Assembly: GCF_009828095.1 (NCBI RefSeq)
Contig: NZ_WTYP01000001.1
Location: 1,426,001 to 1,490,000 of the forward strand
DNA: 64,000 nucleotides
Source of the DNA: Pontixanthobacter luteolus
GTDB taxonomy: Bacteria; Pseudomonadota; Alphaproteobacteria; Sphingomonadales; Sphingomonadaceae
Direction of reading: 5' to 3'
Shown here: positions 26,732 through 36,900 of the stretch, piece after piece
Numbering within the stretch: position 1 is the stretch's first letter
Layout of the letters: every line of letters begins with the position of its first letter
Notes under the pieces: generated by a model
The model's input: only the letters and a program-made list of their open reading frames with translations
Databases searched by the model: none
What the model was told of the DNA's origin: nothing
Program-made: the position numbers and the translations under genes

Positions 26732-28387
26732 CTATTCGGCCGGAACTGTGGTGATTGGACGGTCTGCAGCATCGCTATGCGGCGTCTCTGTCATGGGCGC
26801 TTCTTCGCGAATGCGGCCAGCCAGAGTCATCCAGATGTTGTAGGTCATGATCAGCGCGCCGCTGAGGTAGAGCAGCCCGCCAAATGCCCGCATCAGGTAC
26901 ATCGGGTGGAGAGCTGCGACACTGTCGACAAAGCTGTTCACCAGGTATCCGTCGACGCCGTATTCACGCCACATCAGGCCTTGGGTAATCCCGGCGACCC
27001 ACATGCTGGCGGCATAGAAAACGATGCCGAGCGTCGCGAGCCAGAAGTGCCAGTTGATCATCCGCAGCGAGTACAGCCGTTCGCGCTTCCAAAGGCGCGG
27101 AACGAGGTAGTAAAGCGCCGCGAAGGTGATCATGCCGTTCCAGCCCAGCGCGCCGGAATGGACGTGTCCGATGGTCCAGTCGGTGTAATGCGACAGGCCG
27201 TTGACTGCCTTGATCGACAGCATTGGCCCTTCGAACGTGCTCATGCCGTAGAACGCCAGCGCCATCACCATCATGCGGATGATCGGGTCTGTGCGGACCT
27301 TGTCCCATGCGCCGTTCAGCGTCATCAGGCCGTTGATCATCCCGCCCCAGCTAGGCATCCACAGCATGATCGAAAACACCATGCCCAGTGTCTGCGCCCA
27401 GTCAGGCAGCGCGGTGTAGTGCAGATGGTGCGGGCCTGCCCAGATATAGAGGAAGATCAGCGACCAGAAGTGGATGATCGACAGCCGGTAGGAATAGACC
27501 GGCCGCTCTGCCTGCTTCGGCACGAAGTAATACATCATCGCGAGGAAGCCTGCGGTCAGGAAGAACCCGACCGCGTTATGGCCATACCACCACTGGGTCA
27601 GCGCATCCTGAACGCCTGCGAACGCGCTATAGCTTTTCGCGCCGAGGAAGCTGACCGGGATCGCCAGGTTGTTGACGACGTGCAGCATCGCGATCGTCAC
27701 GATGAACGCGAGGTAGAACCAGTTGGCCACATAGATATGCGGTTCATGCCGGCGAACGATGGTCCCTACGAACACCGCCAGATAGGCAAGCCAGACAATG
27801 GTCAGCCACAGATCGACATACCATTCCGGCTCTGCATATTCCTTCGACTGGGTGATACCGAGCAGATAGCCGCTGGCCGCCAGCACGATGAACAGCTGGT
27901 AGCCCCAGAACACGAACCGGGCGAGCGAAGGAAATGCCAATTGGGTCCGGCAGGTGCGCTGCACAACATAAAAACTGGTCGCGATCAGCGCGTTTCCGCC
28001 GAACGCAAAAATCACCGCCGATGTGTGCAGCGGACGGACCCGGCCAAATGTCAGATAGGGTTCGAAATTCAGGACTGGGAAGGCGAGCTGCAAGGCAATG
28101 AACAATCCTGCCAGCAAACCCGCCAGACCCCAGAACGTGGTCGCGAGCACGCCCCAGCGGACCGGATCATCATCATATGTTTCCGGCCCGGTTGGCATCT
28201 TGAACAGGCTTTGCGCCTTCGCCATCGGGTCGTACCGCCCAGCGGTGACCCAGATCAAAACGAACGCGACAATTGCGATGATCGTCGCATGCGCGGCAAA
28301 ACCGCTATCCTGCGCACCGATTATCGCACCGATGGCGAGCAAGAGGATCAGGAACCACAGTCCGACCCTGCCAAGTACAGCTTCCAT
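26732..28387 (-). CDS. ccoN: cbb3-type cytochrome c oxidase catalytic subunit CcoN
   Basis: A 551-residue heme-copper oxidase subunit I of the high-affinity cbb3 class. The many membrane helices include conserved histidine segments [43 protein letters not shown] and the C-terminal HWHF-type segment ([11 protein letters not shown]). It reduces oxygen at low concentration. It is the first gene of the cco cluster, with a perfect FNR/FixK box 57 nt upstream. It has an additional hydrophobic N-terminus (residues 8-45), as in many cbb3 homologues. Confidence 0.97.
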   Translation of the reverse strand: MEAVLGRVGLWFLILLLAIGAIIGAQDSGFAAHATIIAIVAFVLIWVTAGRYDPMAKAQSLFKMPTGPETYDDDPVRWGVLATTFWGLAGLLAGLFIALQLAFPVLNFEPYLTFGRVRPLHTSAVIFAFGGNALIATSFYVVQRTCRTQLAFPSLARFVFWGYQLFIVLAASGYLLGITQSKEYAEPEWYVDLWLTIVWLAYLAVFVGTIVRRHEPHIYVANWFYLAFIVTIAMLHVVNNLAIPVSFLGAKSYSAFAGVQDALTQWWYGHNAVGFFLTAGFLAMMYYFVPKQAERPVYSYRLSIIHFWSLIFLYIWAGPHHLHYTALPDWAQTLGMVFSIMLWMPSWGGMINGLMTLNGAWDKVRTDPIIRMMVMALAFYGMSTFEGPMLSIKAVNGLSHYTDWTIGHVHSGALGWNGMITFAALYYLVPRLWKRERLYSLRMINWHFWLATLGIVFYAASMWVAGITQGLMWREYGVDGYLVNSFVDSVAALHPMYLMRAFGGLLYLSGALIMTYNIWMTLAGRIREEAPMTETPHSDAADRPITTVPAE

Positions 28388-28443
28388 TAGAAATTCACCC
28401 CTCTAGAACACGCTCTCATTAGAAAGCCTGCCCCGGACCCGCA

Positions 28444-28457
28444 TTGATCCAGATCAA
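28444..28457 (-). promoter_or_regulatory. FNR/FixK box of the ccoNOQP operon
   Basis: TTGAT-CCAG-ATCAA is a perfect match to the FNR/FixK consensus. It lies 57-70 nt upstream of ccoN in the 111-nt gap after fnr. This is the expected position for oxygen-responsive activation. Confidence 0.88.
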
Positions 28458-28498
28458 ATTTGAAAAAAATGCCGTGCTCTACCGGACAAGCTCGCGGT

Positions 28499-29185
28499 TC
28501 AGGCATGACCCGCCCGTTTCGCCAATTCCGCCAAATCGCACAATTCCACCCGGCATCGGCCCACGGTCTGCACCAGGCCGGACTTCCGCAATTCACCGAA
28601 TTGGCGGCTGATGGTTTCAATCGTCAGCCCCAGACTGTCGCCAATATCCCGCCGCGACATTGGCAGGTCCAGGATAGTCGTGCCGTCTTCACGTGTACCA
28701 ATCCGTTCGGCCATTCCGACCAGGAAGCTGGCGAGCCGTTCCTGTGCATTCTTGCGGCCCAGCCCCACGGCCTTGTCCCGGCACCGGTGCAGCGCGGTCA
28801 GCGATCGTTCCAGCAGGATGTCTTCGAACGCCGGGTCGGTTCGGGTCAGGTCAATGAATTCACGCGCCGGAAAAAGCAGTATCTGCGTGTCGACCAGCGC
28901 GCACAGATCATAAGAATGCCACGCATTGCCAGGAACGGACACCAGATCACCGCGAAAATGGAACGCAACAATCTGCTCCCTGCCGCCGGATGCGCTGGCG
29001 ATGAGTTTCGTCGCCCCGCTGGCGACGTAGGCCAGCGAATTTTCGGTGGGGTCCAGCGGTACCATGGACCCGCGGCAAATCGGCAGCAAATGGGCTAACT
29101 TCTGCAGCCCGCACGCCGTGCTGGCGTGCGGCGTGGAACGCGGAATGTCGCGCAGGAATGAACCGAATGCATCGTTTGCGACCAT
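28499..29185 (-). CDS. Crp/Fnr-family oxygen-response-type regulator
   Basis: A 228-residue regulator with an N-terminal cyclic-nucleotide-binding-type barrel and a C-terminal helix-turn-helix. The recognition segment LGLTIETISRQFGEL keeps the E-x2-S-R residues that read TTGAT sites. I start at ATG 29185, because the longer frame to 29344 would place an FNR-type box inside the coding region. Cysteines lie at C25, C37 and C95. This does not match the C-x2-C-x5-C plus Cys-122 pattern of E. coli FNR, so its signal is uncertain. It probably controls ccoN, ompW and itself. Confidence 0.88.
   Translation of the reverse strand: MVANDAFGSFLRDIPRSTPHASTACGLQKLAHLLPICRGSMVPLDPTENSLAYVASGATKLIASASGGREQIVAFHFRGDLVSVPGNAWHSYDLCALVDTQILLFPAREFIDLTRTDPAFEDILLERSLTALHRCRDKAVGLGRKNAQERLASFLVGMAERIGTREDGTTILDLPMSRRDIGDSLGLTIETISRQFGELRKSGLVQTVGRCRVELCDLAELAKRAGHA
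29109..29131. other. Stable hairpin inside the fnr-like coding region
   Basis: A perfect 9-bp inverted repeat (CCGCACGCC and GGCGTGCGG) with a 5-nt loop lies about 54-76 nt inside the coding region, over the codons around C25. It may be coincidence in a GC-rich gene, or it may affect translation. Confidence 0.3.
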
Positions 29186-29251
29186 GATGGGCACCGAAAT
29201 GTGGCAATTGAATACGTGCCACCGAATTGGTGCAAAAAAGCCGGTCAGTCT

Positions 29252-29265
29252 TTGACCCAGATCAA
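29252..29265. promoter_or_regulatory. FNR-type box between fnr-like gene and ompW
   Basis: TTGAC-CCAG-ATCAA matches the FNR consensus at 9 of 10 positions. It lies 67 nt upstream of the fnr-like ATG and 93 nt upstream of ompW, so it can serve both divergent genes. Confidence 0.75.
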
Positions 29266-29358
29266 TGAACGCAGGTCTTTTCGCGAATAATCCAGCCTCG
29301 TTGCCGCAAGAACCCTTGGCTGCATCGGGCAGCCACTGCGGCACCGGGAATAAGGATT

Positions 29359-30036
29359 ATGAAACGCACAACTGCCGTATGCCTAATGGCCTTCGCATCA
29401 ATCGCTGCCGTGTCTGCGCCAGCTATGGCCGCTGAACGGGCTGGCACGGTTCAGGCAAAACTGTTTGCCACCGGTGTGCTGCCCGATGGCAAGATCACGA
29501 GCATCGATACCGATATTGTCGGACTGCCAGCCAATACCCAGACCGAAGCGAACGACAACTTCGTGCCGACGCTGGCGGTGGAGTATTTCTTCACCGAGAA
29601 TTTCTCCGTCGAAACCATCTGCTGCATGACGCAGCACGATGTCGACGGGACGACCGGCCTGCCCGGCGCAGAACTGGTTTCTGATGCCAAGCTGATCCCG
29701 GCCACCGTGACCGCGAAATACCATTTCGATCTCGGCGGTGTGAAACCCTATGTCGGTGCCGGCCCCGCTTACTTCCTGTTCTTCGACGAAGAACCGGGCG
29801 CTGCCACAATCCCGTTGGGCGTCACCGATTTCGATATGTCGAATGAACTCGGCCTGGCGTTGCAAGCCGGCGTTGATGTGCCGATCAATGACAAGGGCAT
29901 TTCCTTCAGCGTCGATGCAAAGCGTTATTTCATCGACACGACCGCGCGCTGGTTCGCAGGCAACACCCTTGCCATTCAGACAGAGCACAAGTTGGACCCG
30001 TGGGTCCTCAGCGCTGGTGTAGCTTACCAGTTCTGA
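29359..30036 (+). CDS. ompW: OmpW-family outer membrane protein
   Basis: A 225-residue protein with a Sec signal peptide (cleavage after APAMA, about residue 24) and an eight-stranded OmpW-type beta barrel. Family features are NFVPTLAVEYFFTENFSVE, AKYHFDLGGVKPYVGAGPAYF, and a C-terminal Phe in AGVAYQF as the barrel-insertion signal. OmpW forms a narrow hydrophobic channel. In E. coli it is FNR-controlled, which agrees with the FNR-type box upstream here. AAGGATT precedes the ATG. Confidence 0.94.
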   Translation: MKRTTAVCLMAFASIAAVSAPAMAAERAGTVQAKLFATGVLPDGKITSIDTDIVGLPANTQTEANDNFVPTLAVEYFFTENFSVETICCMTQHDVDGTTGLPGAELVSDAKLIPATVTAKYHFDLGGVKPYVGAGPAYFLFFDEEPGAATIPLGVTDFDMSNELGLALQAGVDVPINDKGISFSVDAKRYFIDTTARWFAGNTLAIQTEHKLDPWVLSAGVAYQF

Positions 30037-30052
30037 CGCGTAATTTCCGCGA

Positions 30053-30628
30053 TTATTCGGCGAGTATGGCCTCGCGCGCTTCGGCGCTGGACCAGTCATA
30101 CTCGCCGACTACGCGCCACACTTCCTGACCGCTGGCATTATACAGCACGGTCACAGGCATGATCTCGCTACCTACGGAAAAACCCAGTTCGTTCTGCGGG
30201 TCCATCCACGGCTCCAGATTCTGGAATTCCTTTTTTTTGAAGAACGGGACGACCTTTTCCGCGCCCTGAAAATCCTGGCTCACGGTGACCAACCGGACCT
30301 GACCGTCCAGATCGCCCGCCAGATCATCCAGCATTGGCATCTCCACCACGCAGGGCGCGCACCATGTCGCCCACAGGTTCAGCAAGATCGGCTGCCCCTG
30401 TGCCGCGCCCAGATTCAGCGTTTCCCCGTCCGGCCCGGTCACATTGACCGCTGGCAGCAGTTCCCCGGCCCGGCTGCGATCGATCTCTCCGACCAAGCTG
30501 GACTTCTCCGCGCCCAATTCGCCCTGTTCTTGCGCCGGGTTGGTAGCTTCCCTATCGCAAGCTGCAAGGCCGGCAGTCAGGCCAATCAGGATCAAGGCGT
30601 TACGCGTGAGCGAAAATCGTAAGGACAA
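30053..30628 (-). CDS. TlpA-like thioredoxin-fold lipoprotein
   Basis: A 191-residue thiol-disulfide protein. I start at TTG 30628, which has TTGGAG about 7 nt upstream and yields a lipoprotein signal with the lipobox LAAC (C24). The frame to 30718 adds residues that run into argH. The active site WCAPC (C90 and C93) follows a NLWATWC strand, as in TlpA/ResA. It faces the periplasm and probably acts in cytochrome c or other disulfide reduction (inference). Its start codon overlaps the divergent argH start region. Confidence 0.85.
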   Translation of the reverse strand: MSLRFSLTRNALILIGLTAGLAACDREATNPAQEQGELGAEKSSLVGEIDRSRAGELLPAVNVTGPDGETLNLGAAQGQPILLNLWATWCAPCVVEMPMLDDLAGDLDGQVRLVTVSQDFQGAEKVVPFFKKKEFQNLEPWMDPQNELGFSVGSEIMPVTVLYNASGQEVWRVVGEYDWSSAEAREAILAE

Positions 30629-32033
30629 GGCAGGCTCCAACCAGATGTGGGGCGGAAGGTTCGCTGAGGGACCTAGCGCGATCATGCGCGAAATCAACGC
30701 CTCTATCCCGTTCGACAAGGCATTGTGGCGTCAGGATATCGCCGCCAGCAAGGCGCATGTCGCAATGCTGGGTGCGCAGGGTATTGTTAGCGCAGACGAT
30801 GCAGCGACGATCACAGACGGGCTTGATGCTGTCGCCGCCGAATATGAACGCGACGGGGTGCCGGAAAACTGGGACCTCGAAGACATTCACATGACCACCG
30901 AAAGCCGTCTGGCGGAACTGATCGGCCCTGCCGCCGGCCGGCTTCACACCGCACGCAGCCGCAACGATCAGGTCGCCACCGATTTCAAGCTGTGGGTTCG
31001 CGAAGCGATCGAGCAGACCGATGCCGGTCTTGCCGCGCTACAACACGCGCTGGTGACGCAGGCGGGCCGTCATGCAGACAGCATCATGCCCGGCTTCACT
31101 CACTTGCAAACCGCGCAACCGGTGACGCTGGGCCATCATCTGCTGGCCTATTATGAAATGCTACGGCGTGACCGGTCGAGATTGGCAGATGCGCGTGCAC
31201 GGATGAATGAATGCCCGCTTGGTTCTGCGGCGCTGGCCGGCACCGGATTTCCGATCGACCGCGACGCCACCAGCGAGGCGTTGGGGTTCGCCCGGCCAAC
31301 CGCAAACAGCCTGGATGCCGTATCCGACCGCGATTTCGCGCTCGATTACCTGATGGCCGCCAGCCAGATCGCGCTGCATCTTTCGCGGCTGGCAGAAGAA
31401 TTCATCATCTGGGCGAGCCAGCCATTCGGGTTCGTGCGGATGGCAGACAGCCTGTCGACCGGCAGTTCGATCATGCCGCAAAAGAAAAACCCCGATGCGG
31501 CCGAATTGGTGCGCGGACATGCAGGCCGGGTGATCGGTTCAGCGACCGCGCTGATGATCACCATGAAAGGACTGCCGCTCGCCTATTCCAAGGATATGCA
31601 GGACGACAAACCGCCGGTATTCGAAGCAGCCAGCCTGCTCGCGCTGTCGATTGCGGCGATGACCGGAATGGTGGCCGACAGCACCTTCAAAACCGACCGG
31701 ATGCGGCAGGCTGCAGAGCTTGGCTATGCCACCGCAACCGATCTTGCCGACTGGCTGGTGCGAGAGGCGGACATACCGTTTCGCGAAGCGCACCATATCA
31801 CCGGCGCAGCGGTCAAGCTGGCTGAACAAAAAGGCGCGGCGCTGGACGAACTTTCGATGGAGGAACTCAAAGCCATCGACGAACGTATCGATGAACGGGT
31901 GTATACCGCACTGTCCGTCGAAGCATCGGTTGCCGCACGGTCATCTTATGGCGGAACTGCGCCTGAACAGGTAATGCGCCAGGTCGAAACAGCGCGCAAA
32001 GCTCTGGGTATTGCTGAAGGAAACGACACATGA
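30606..32033 (+). CDS. argH: Argininosuccinate lyase
   Basis: A 475-residue enzyme cleaving argininosuccinate to arginine and fumarate. The start [23 protein letters not shown], and the catalytic loop [19 protein letters not shown] identify it. I use GTG 30606, which gives an [17 protein letters not shown]-terminus. ATG 30645 (462 residues) is the alternative, and the end is certain. With the GTG, the gene overlaps the divergent TlpA-like gene by 23 nt. Its TGA overlaps the next ATG, so it is coupled to a small lipoprotein gene and lysA. Confidence 0.95.
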   Translation: MSENRKDKAGSNQMWGGRFAEGPSAIMREINASIPFDKALWRQDIAASKAHVAMLGAQGIVSADDAATITDGLDAVAAEYERDGVPENWDLEDIHMTTESRLAELIGPAAGRLHTARSRNDQVATDFKLWVREAIEQTDAGLAALQHALVTQAGRHADSIMPGFTHLQTAQPVTLGHHLLAYYEMLRRDRSRLADARARMNECPLGSAALAGTGFPIDRDATSEALGFARPTANSLDAVSDRDFALDYLMAASQIALHLSRLAEEFIIWASQPFGFVRMADSLSTGSSIMPQKKNPDAAELVRGHAGRVIGSATALMITMKGLPLAYSKDMQDDKPPVFEAASLLALSIAAMTGMVADSTFKTDRMRQAAELGYATATDLADWLVREADIPFREAHHITGAAVKLAEQKGAALDELSMEELKAIDERIDERVYTALSVEASVAARSSYGGTAPEQVMRQVETARKALGIAEGNDT

Positions 32034-32287
32034 TCCGCAAATCCCCGATCGCCGTTTGCGTGATGCCGGCATTGCTTGCGGGATTGGGTGCGTGTGCCCA
32101 GCGCGCACCGCTGGAGCCGCTGGAGGGCCAGAGCCTGCCGGTCGCCCCAACGGGTAGCGAGGCACGGCCTACCGCCGACGAATTGCTGGAACTGGACCCG
32201 CAGGCCGCCCCGGAACGCAGCGTCGAACTACGCCGCCGCAGTGAAGAACGCGAAGACGATCCGTTCGATCTTCCGCCTGAAAATTGA
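32030..32287 (+). CDS. Small lipoprotein between argH and lysA, LptM-like
   Basis: An 85-residue lipoprotein precursor. A signal peptide ends in the lipobox GLGAC (C22), followed by [11 protein letters not shown]. That resembles the C-G-x-K-G-P-L-x-x-P start of LptM/YifL lipoproteins, which help mature the LPS translocon. The rest is Pro/Glu/Arg-rich and probably disordered. It is ATGA-coupled to argH and lies 15 nt before lysA, the location where such lipoproteins often occur. The LptM assignment is inference; the lipobox is clear. Confidence 0.82.
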   Translation: MIRKSPIAVCVMPALLAGLGACAQRAPLEPLEGQSLPVAPTGSEARPTADELLELDPQAAPERSVELRRRSEEREDDPFDLPPEN

Positions 32288-32302
32288 GCTTAGAACAAGA
32301 CG

Positions 32303-33562
32303 ATGGATCATTTTGAACTTCGCGGCGGCGTGCTTCATGCCGAAGACGTGCCCCTGACCAAGATCGCCGAAGAAGTCGGCACGCCGGTCTATGTCTATTC
32401 CCGCGCGACCCTGATCCGCCACGCCCGTGTTTTCCGCGATGCGTTGTCGGGGGTGAACAAACCGCACATCGCCTTTGCAGTGAAATCAAATCCCAACCTG
32501 GCAGTGCTGAAAGTCTTGCAGCAAGAAGGCTACGGCGCAGATGTCGTGTCCGGGGGCGAACTGGTGCGCGCATTGGCTGCCGACATGGCGCCGCAGGACA
32601 TCGTGTTTTCCGGCGTTGGCAAGACGCATGATGAACTGCTGCAGGGTCTTCGCGCCAATATCGGACAGTTCAATATCGAATCCGAAGAAGAAGGCTATGA
32701 ACTGGCCTCGATCGCGGCACGCTACGGAATGACAGCGCGCTGCGCATTGCGGGTAAACCCGGACGTCGATGCGCGCACTCACGAGAAAATCTCGACCGGC
32801 AAGGCGGAAAACAAGTTTGGTGTTCCGATCGACCGGGCAGCTGAAATCTACGCCAATTTGGCCGATCAGGACGGCATGGATATGCGCGGGATCGCCGTCC
32901 ATATCGGCAGCCAGCTTTCCACCCTCGAACCGCTGGAAACTGCTTTCGTGAAAGTAGGCAAGCTGGTGCAGGAACTGCGCGATGCCGGGCAAAAGGTAAC
33001 GCATGTCGACCTGGGCGGCGGACTTGGCGTGCCGTACAAGGCCGGTGAAATCATGCCCAGCCCCGCCGAATACGGGGCGATGGTTGCGCGCGTCACCAAA
33101 GACTGGGATGTGGCGCTGTCTTTCGAACCGGGCCGCGTCATTGCGGGCAACGCCGGTATTCTGCTGACCAGGGTGATCCGGGTGAAACGCAGTTCGAATG
33201 CCAGCCCGTTTATCGTCGTCGATGCAGCGATGAACGATCTGGCCCGGCCTGCAATGTACGGCGCATGGCATGATATCGAAGCTGTGGCCCCCAAGGGCGG
33301 CAAGATGAATGCCCACGTGGTCGGCCCCATCTGCGAAACCGGCGATACCTTTGCCATGAACCGCGATCTCGACGTTCTGGAAAGCGGCGACCTGGCGATC
33401 TTCCGCACCGCTGGTGCATATGGTGCGACTATGGCGTCCAGCTACAACAGCCGCGGTTTCGTGGCCGAAGTGCTGGTCGATGGCGACAAATTCGCGGTCG
33501 TTGCAGACCGTTTGCCGGCAGCAGACATCATGGCGGCAGAACGGGTGCCGGACTGGCTGTGA
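32303..33562 (+). CDS. lysA: Diaminopimelate decarboxylase
   Basis: A 419-residue PLP enzyme making lysine from meso-diaminopimelate. The PLP lysine is K61 in HIAFAVKSNPN. The glycine loop for the cofactor phosphate is in THVDLGGGLGVPY, and the substrate-site Cys is in VGPICETGD. It belongs to an argH-lipoprotein-lysA-siroheme gene chain; its TGA overlaps the next GTG start. Confidence 0.97.
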   Translation: MDHFELRGGVLHAEDVPLTKIAEEVGTPVYVYSRATLIRHARVFRDALSGVNKPHIAFAVKSNPNLAVLKVLQQEGYGADVVSGGELVRALAADMAPQDIVFSGVGKTHDELLQGLRANIGQFNIESEEEGYELASIAARYGMTARCALRVNPDVDARTHEKISTGKAENKFGVPIDRAAEIYANLADQDGMDMRGIAVHIGSQLSTLEPLETAFVKVGKLVQELRDAGQKVTHVDLGGGLGVPYKAGEIMPSPAEYGAMVARVTKDWDVALSFEPGRVIAGNAGILLTRVIRVKRSSNASPFIVVDAAMNDLARPAMYGAWHDIEAVAPKGGKMNAHVVGPICETGDTFAMNRDLDVLESGDLAIFRTAGAYGATMASSYNSRGFVAEVLVDGDKFAVVADRLPAADIMAAERVPDWL

Positions 33563-34335
33563 TCGGTTCGCTTCCCCTGCTCCACCGCATTGCGGGACAA
33601 CGCGTGGTCGTGCTCGGCGAAGGGGAGATGGGCGAAGCGAAGAAGCGCCTGATCGAGCGTGCGGGCGGGATCCCCTGCGGCGAGGCTGAGGCGCATCACG
33701 CCAAGCTGGCTTTTATCGCGCTGGAGGATGAGCGCGCTGCGAAGGCGGCAGCCATGCGGCTGAGCCGCAAGGGTCTGCTGGTCAATGTCGCCGACCGTCC
33801 GGATTTGTGCGAATTCACTACCCCCAGCATTCTCGACCGTGACCCGGTCTTGATCGCGATCGGGACATCCGGTGCCTCAGCCGGCCTTTCCAAACAGATC
33901 AGGCTGCGTCTGGAGAAACTCTTGCCTCAGACCCTAGGCGATCTTGCCGCGAAACTGGCCGCCAGCCGCGATGCCATGCGTGCGCGGTTCCCCGACGGCG
34001 CACAGCGCCGCAATGCTCTGGATGCAGCACTTGCCGAAGGCGGCACGCTTGATCCGCTCGATCCTGGGTCTGTAGATCGGGTGGACGATTGGCTTGCCGC
34101 GGCCAGCGATCCCGAAGCGTCACAGACAGTGGAAATTCAGCTTACGAGCGATGACCCTGAAGACCTGACGCTGAAACAGGCCCGTTTGCTCGGCACGGCC
34201 GACCTTTTGCTCCACGATCCGGCGGTGCCGACAGAAATCCTCGACCGGGCAAGAGCTGACGCGCTGCGCCGCGAATTGCCTTACAGCGGGGAGCCTGTCT
34301 GCGGCCTGACAATTATCCTGCGCGCAGCCGGCTGA
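33559..34335 (+). CDS. Siroheme synthase (precorrin-2 dehydrogenase/ferrochelatase) with decayed methyltransferase tail
   Basis: A 258-residue protein starting at a GTG overlapping the lysA stop. Residues 1-130 match the CysG N-terminal or Met8-type domain: RVVVLGEGEMGEAKKRL, LLVNVADRPDLCEF, and GTSGASAGLSKQIRLRLE. This oxidises precorrin-2 with NAD and inserts iron. Residues 191-235 resemble the start of a SUMT methyltransferase (ilvl DPEDLTLKQARLL, LLLHDPAVPTEIL), but the GAGPGDP loop is lost and the domain stops after 45 residues. A complete SUMT is encoded at 53051. Together they would make siroheme for CysI. Confidence 0.85.
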   Translation: MIGSLPLLHRIAGQRVVVLGEGEMGEAKKRLIERAGGIPCGEAEAHHAKLAFIALEDERAAKAAAMRLSRKGLLVNVADRPDLCEFTTPSILDRDPVLIAIGTSGASAGLSKQIRLRLEKLLPQTLGDLAAKLAASRDAMRARFPDGAQRRNALDAALAEGGTLDPLDPGSVDRVDDWLAAASDPEASQTVEIQLTSDDPEDLTLKQARLLGTADLLLHDPAVPTEILDRARADALRRELPYSGEPVCGLTIILRAAG

Positions 34336-34337
34336 AA

Positions 34338-35351
34338 TCATACCAGCGCGGCGGCGTCTTTCTTCAATTCGATGAAATAGCGGGCCATTGCGTCTGCCGC
34401 ACGGTCGCTGAGCGCGATGAAGGCGCGGCGTTTGTCGGCCTCATCCTCAACCCGCTCCAACAGACCAGCATCGACCATCTGGCTGATCCAGCGCAGCGCG
34501 GTTGTCGGCGGAACCCCGCTCGCAATGCACAGGGAGGTGACCGACACACGCGTGTGCTCTGCGCGGGCTGCCGTCAGGTCTAGCAGGATATCCCATGCCG
34601 GATCAGCGAAAAGATCACCGTCGAAAAACCGCGCGCGCAATTGGCGCTGGCGTACGATGCGCCGCACCAGACGCGGATCGGGCAGCGAGGGACGCACTTT
34701 GCGCACCAGCCGGCCCGAACCGTCCTCACTTTCCTGCCCGCTGAAATCGTCAGTCGGAGATTCGAAGCGGAAGGCGCCCCCATCGGCGGACTTTCCATCC
34801 GCACCCAAGCGCTCCAGCCGCTCGGCAATCTGTCCGACCTGCTCGGTCAGGCGCAGGAGTGTGATCCGATCATCATCCGAAAGATCGCGTAGGCGCATGT
34901 TAGGCATTTTCGCCAGAACGCGGCCAAGCGCAATTACGCGTTCCGACCTAGCGGGATCGACAAGAATTTGCGGAGCCGACTGGTCAAGACATCCGAACAC
35001 GTCATCGAGCGCATCGACCGACGTTGAAATCACCAATTGCGCGCCCGAATTGGCGATGCGCATATCCAGCCGGGCCAGCGCAGCCAGTGCCCTGCCGTCC
35101 ACAACCGGACAATCGAGCAGCACCACCTCGCCAAGCGAGCAGGCTTCACCGCCCAGCAGGTCATCAACGCTGCCGACCTGCCCCTGACGCAGCCCGGCAG
35201 CCAGCGCATCATCGAGGATACCGGCGCGCACGTGGCTGCGGTCGGCAAACACCGATACCGTCAGCGGCAGCCCGGCGGGATCGTTTGCAACGCCGCGCGC
35301 AACCCCTGTCGGGTGGTAATCGAAATCGGCTTGCGCCCTGTGACCTGACAT
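34338..35351 (-). CDS. MarR-type winged-helix regulator with receiver-like N-terminal domain
   Basis: A 337-residue protein. The ATG at 35351 has AGGAG 8 nt upstream; the reading from 35372 adds 7 residues. Residues 30-150 show alternating strands and helices (LTVSVFAD, EVVLLDCP, AQLVISTS, QILVDPAR) like a degenerate receiver domain. A coiled linker follows (about 165-190). The C-terminal winged helix (SVTSLCIASGVPPTTALRWISQMVDAGLLERV, then DKRRAFIALSD) is MarR-like. The partner and signal are unknown. It is convergent with the siroheme gene, only 2 nt apart. Confidence 0.75.
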   Translation of the reverse strand: MSGHRAQADFDYHPTGVARGVANDPAGLPLTVSVFADRSHVRAGILDDALAAGLRQGQVGSVDDLLGGEACSLGEVVLLDCPVVDGRALAALARLDMRIANSGAQLVISTSVDALDDVFGCLDQSAPQILVDPARSERVIALGRVLAKMPNMRLRDLSDDDRITLLRLTEQVGQIAERLERLGADGKSADGGAFRFESPTDDFSGQESEDGSGRLVRKVRPSLPDPRLVRRIVRQRQLRARFFDGDLFADPAWDILLDLTAARAEHTRVSVTSLCIASGVPPTTALRWISQMVDAGLLERVEDEADKRRAFIALSDRAADAMARYFIELKKDAAALV

Positions 35352-35423
35352 CTTCCCAGCTCCTGATAACAAGAACAGGGTAAGAACAAATGTAGATCAA
35401 GTAAAGATCATATCGTCACAATT

Positions 35424-36900
<1,477 letters not shown>

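Noticed and set aside
26777-28390. 537-residue open frame opposite ccoN
   Set aside because: A GC-rich shadow of a clearly conserved oxidase gene; composition is His/Arg/Asp-rich without any motif.
29186-29344. 53-residue N-terminal extension of the Fnr-like regulator
   Set aside because: It contains an FNR-type box and has no match to the family N-terminus.
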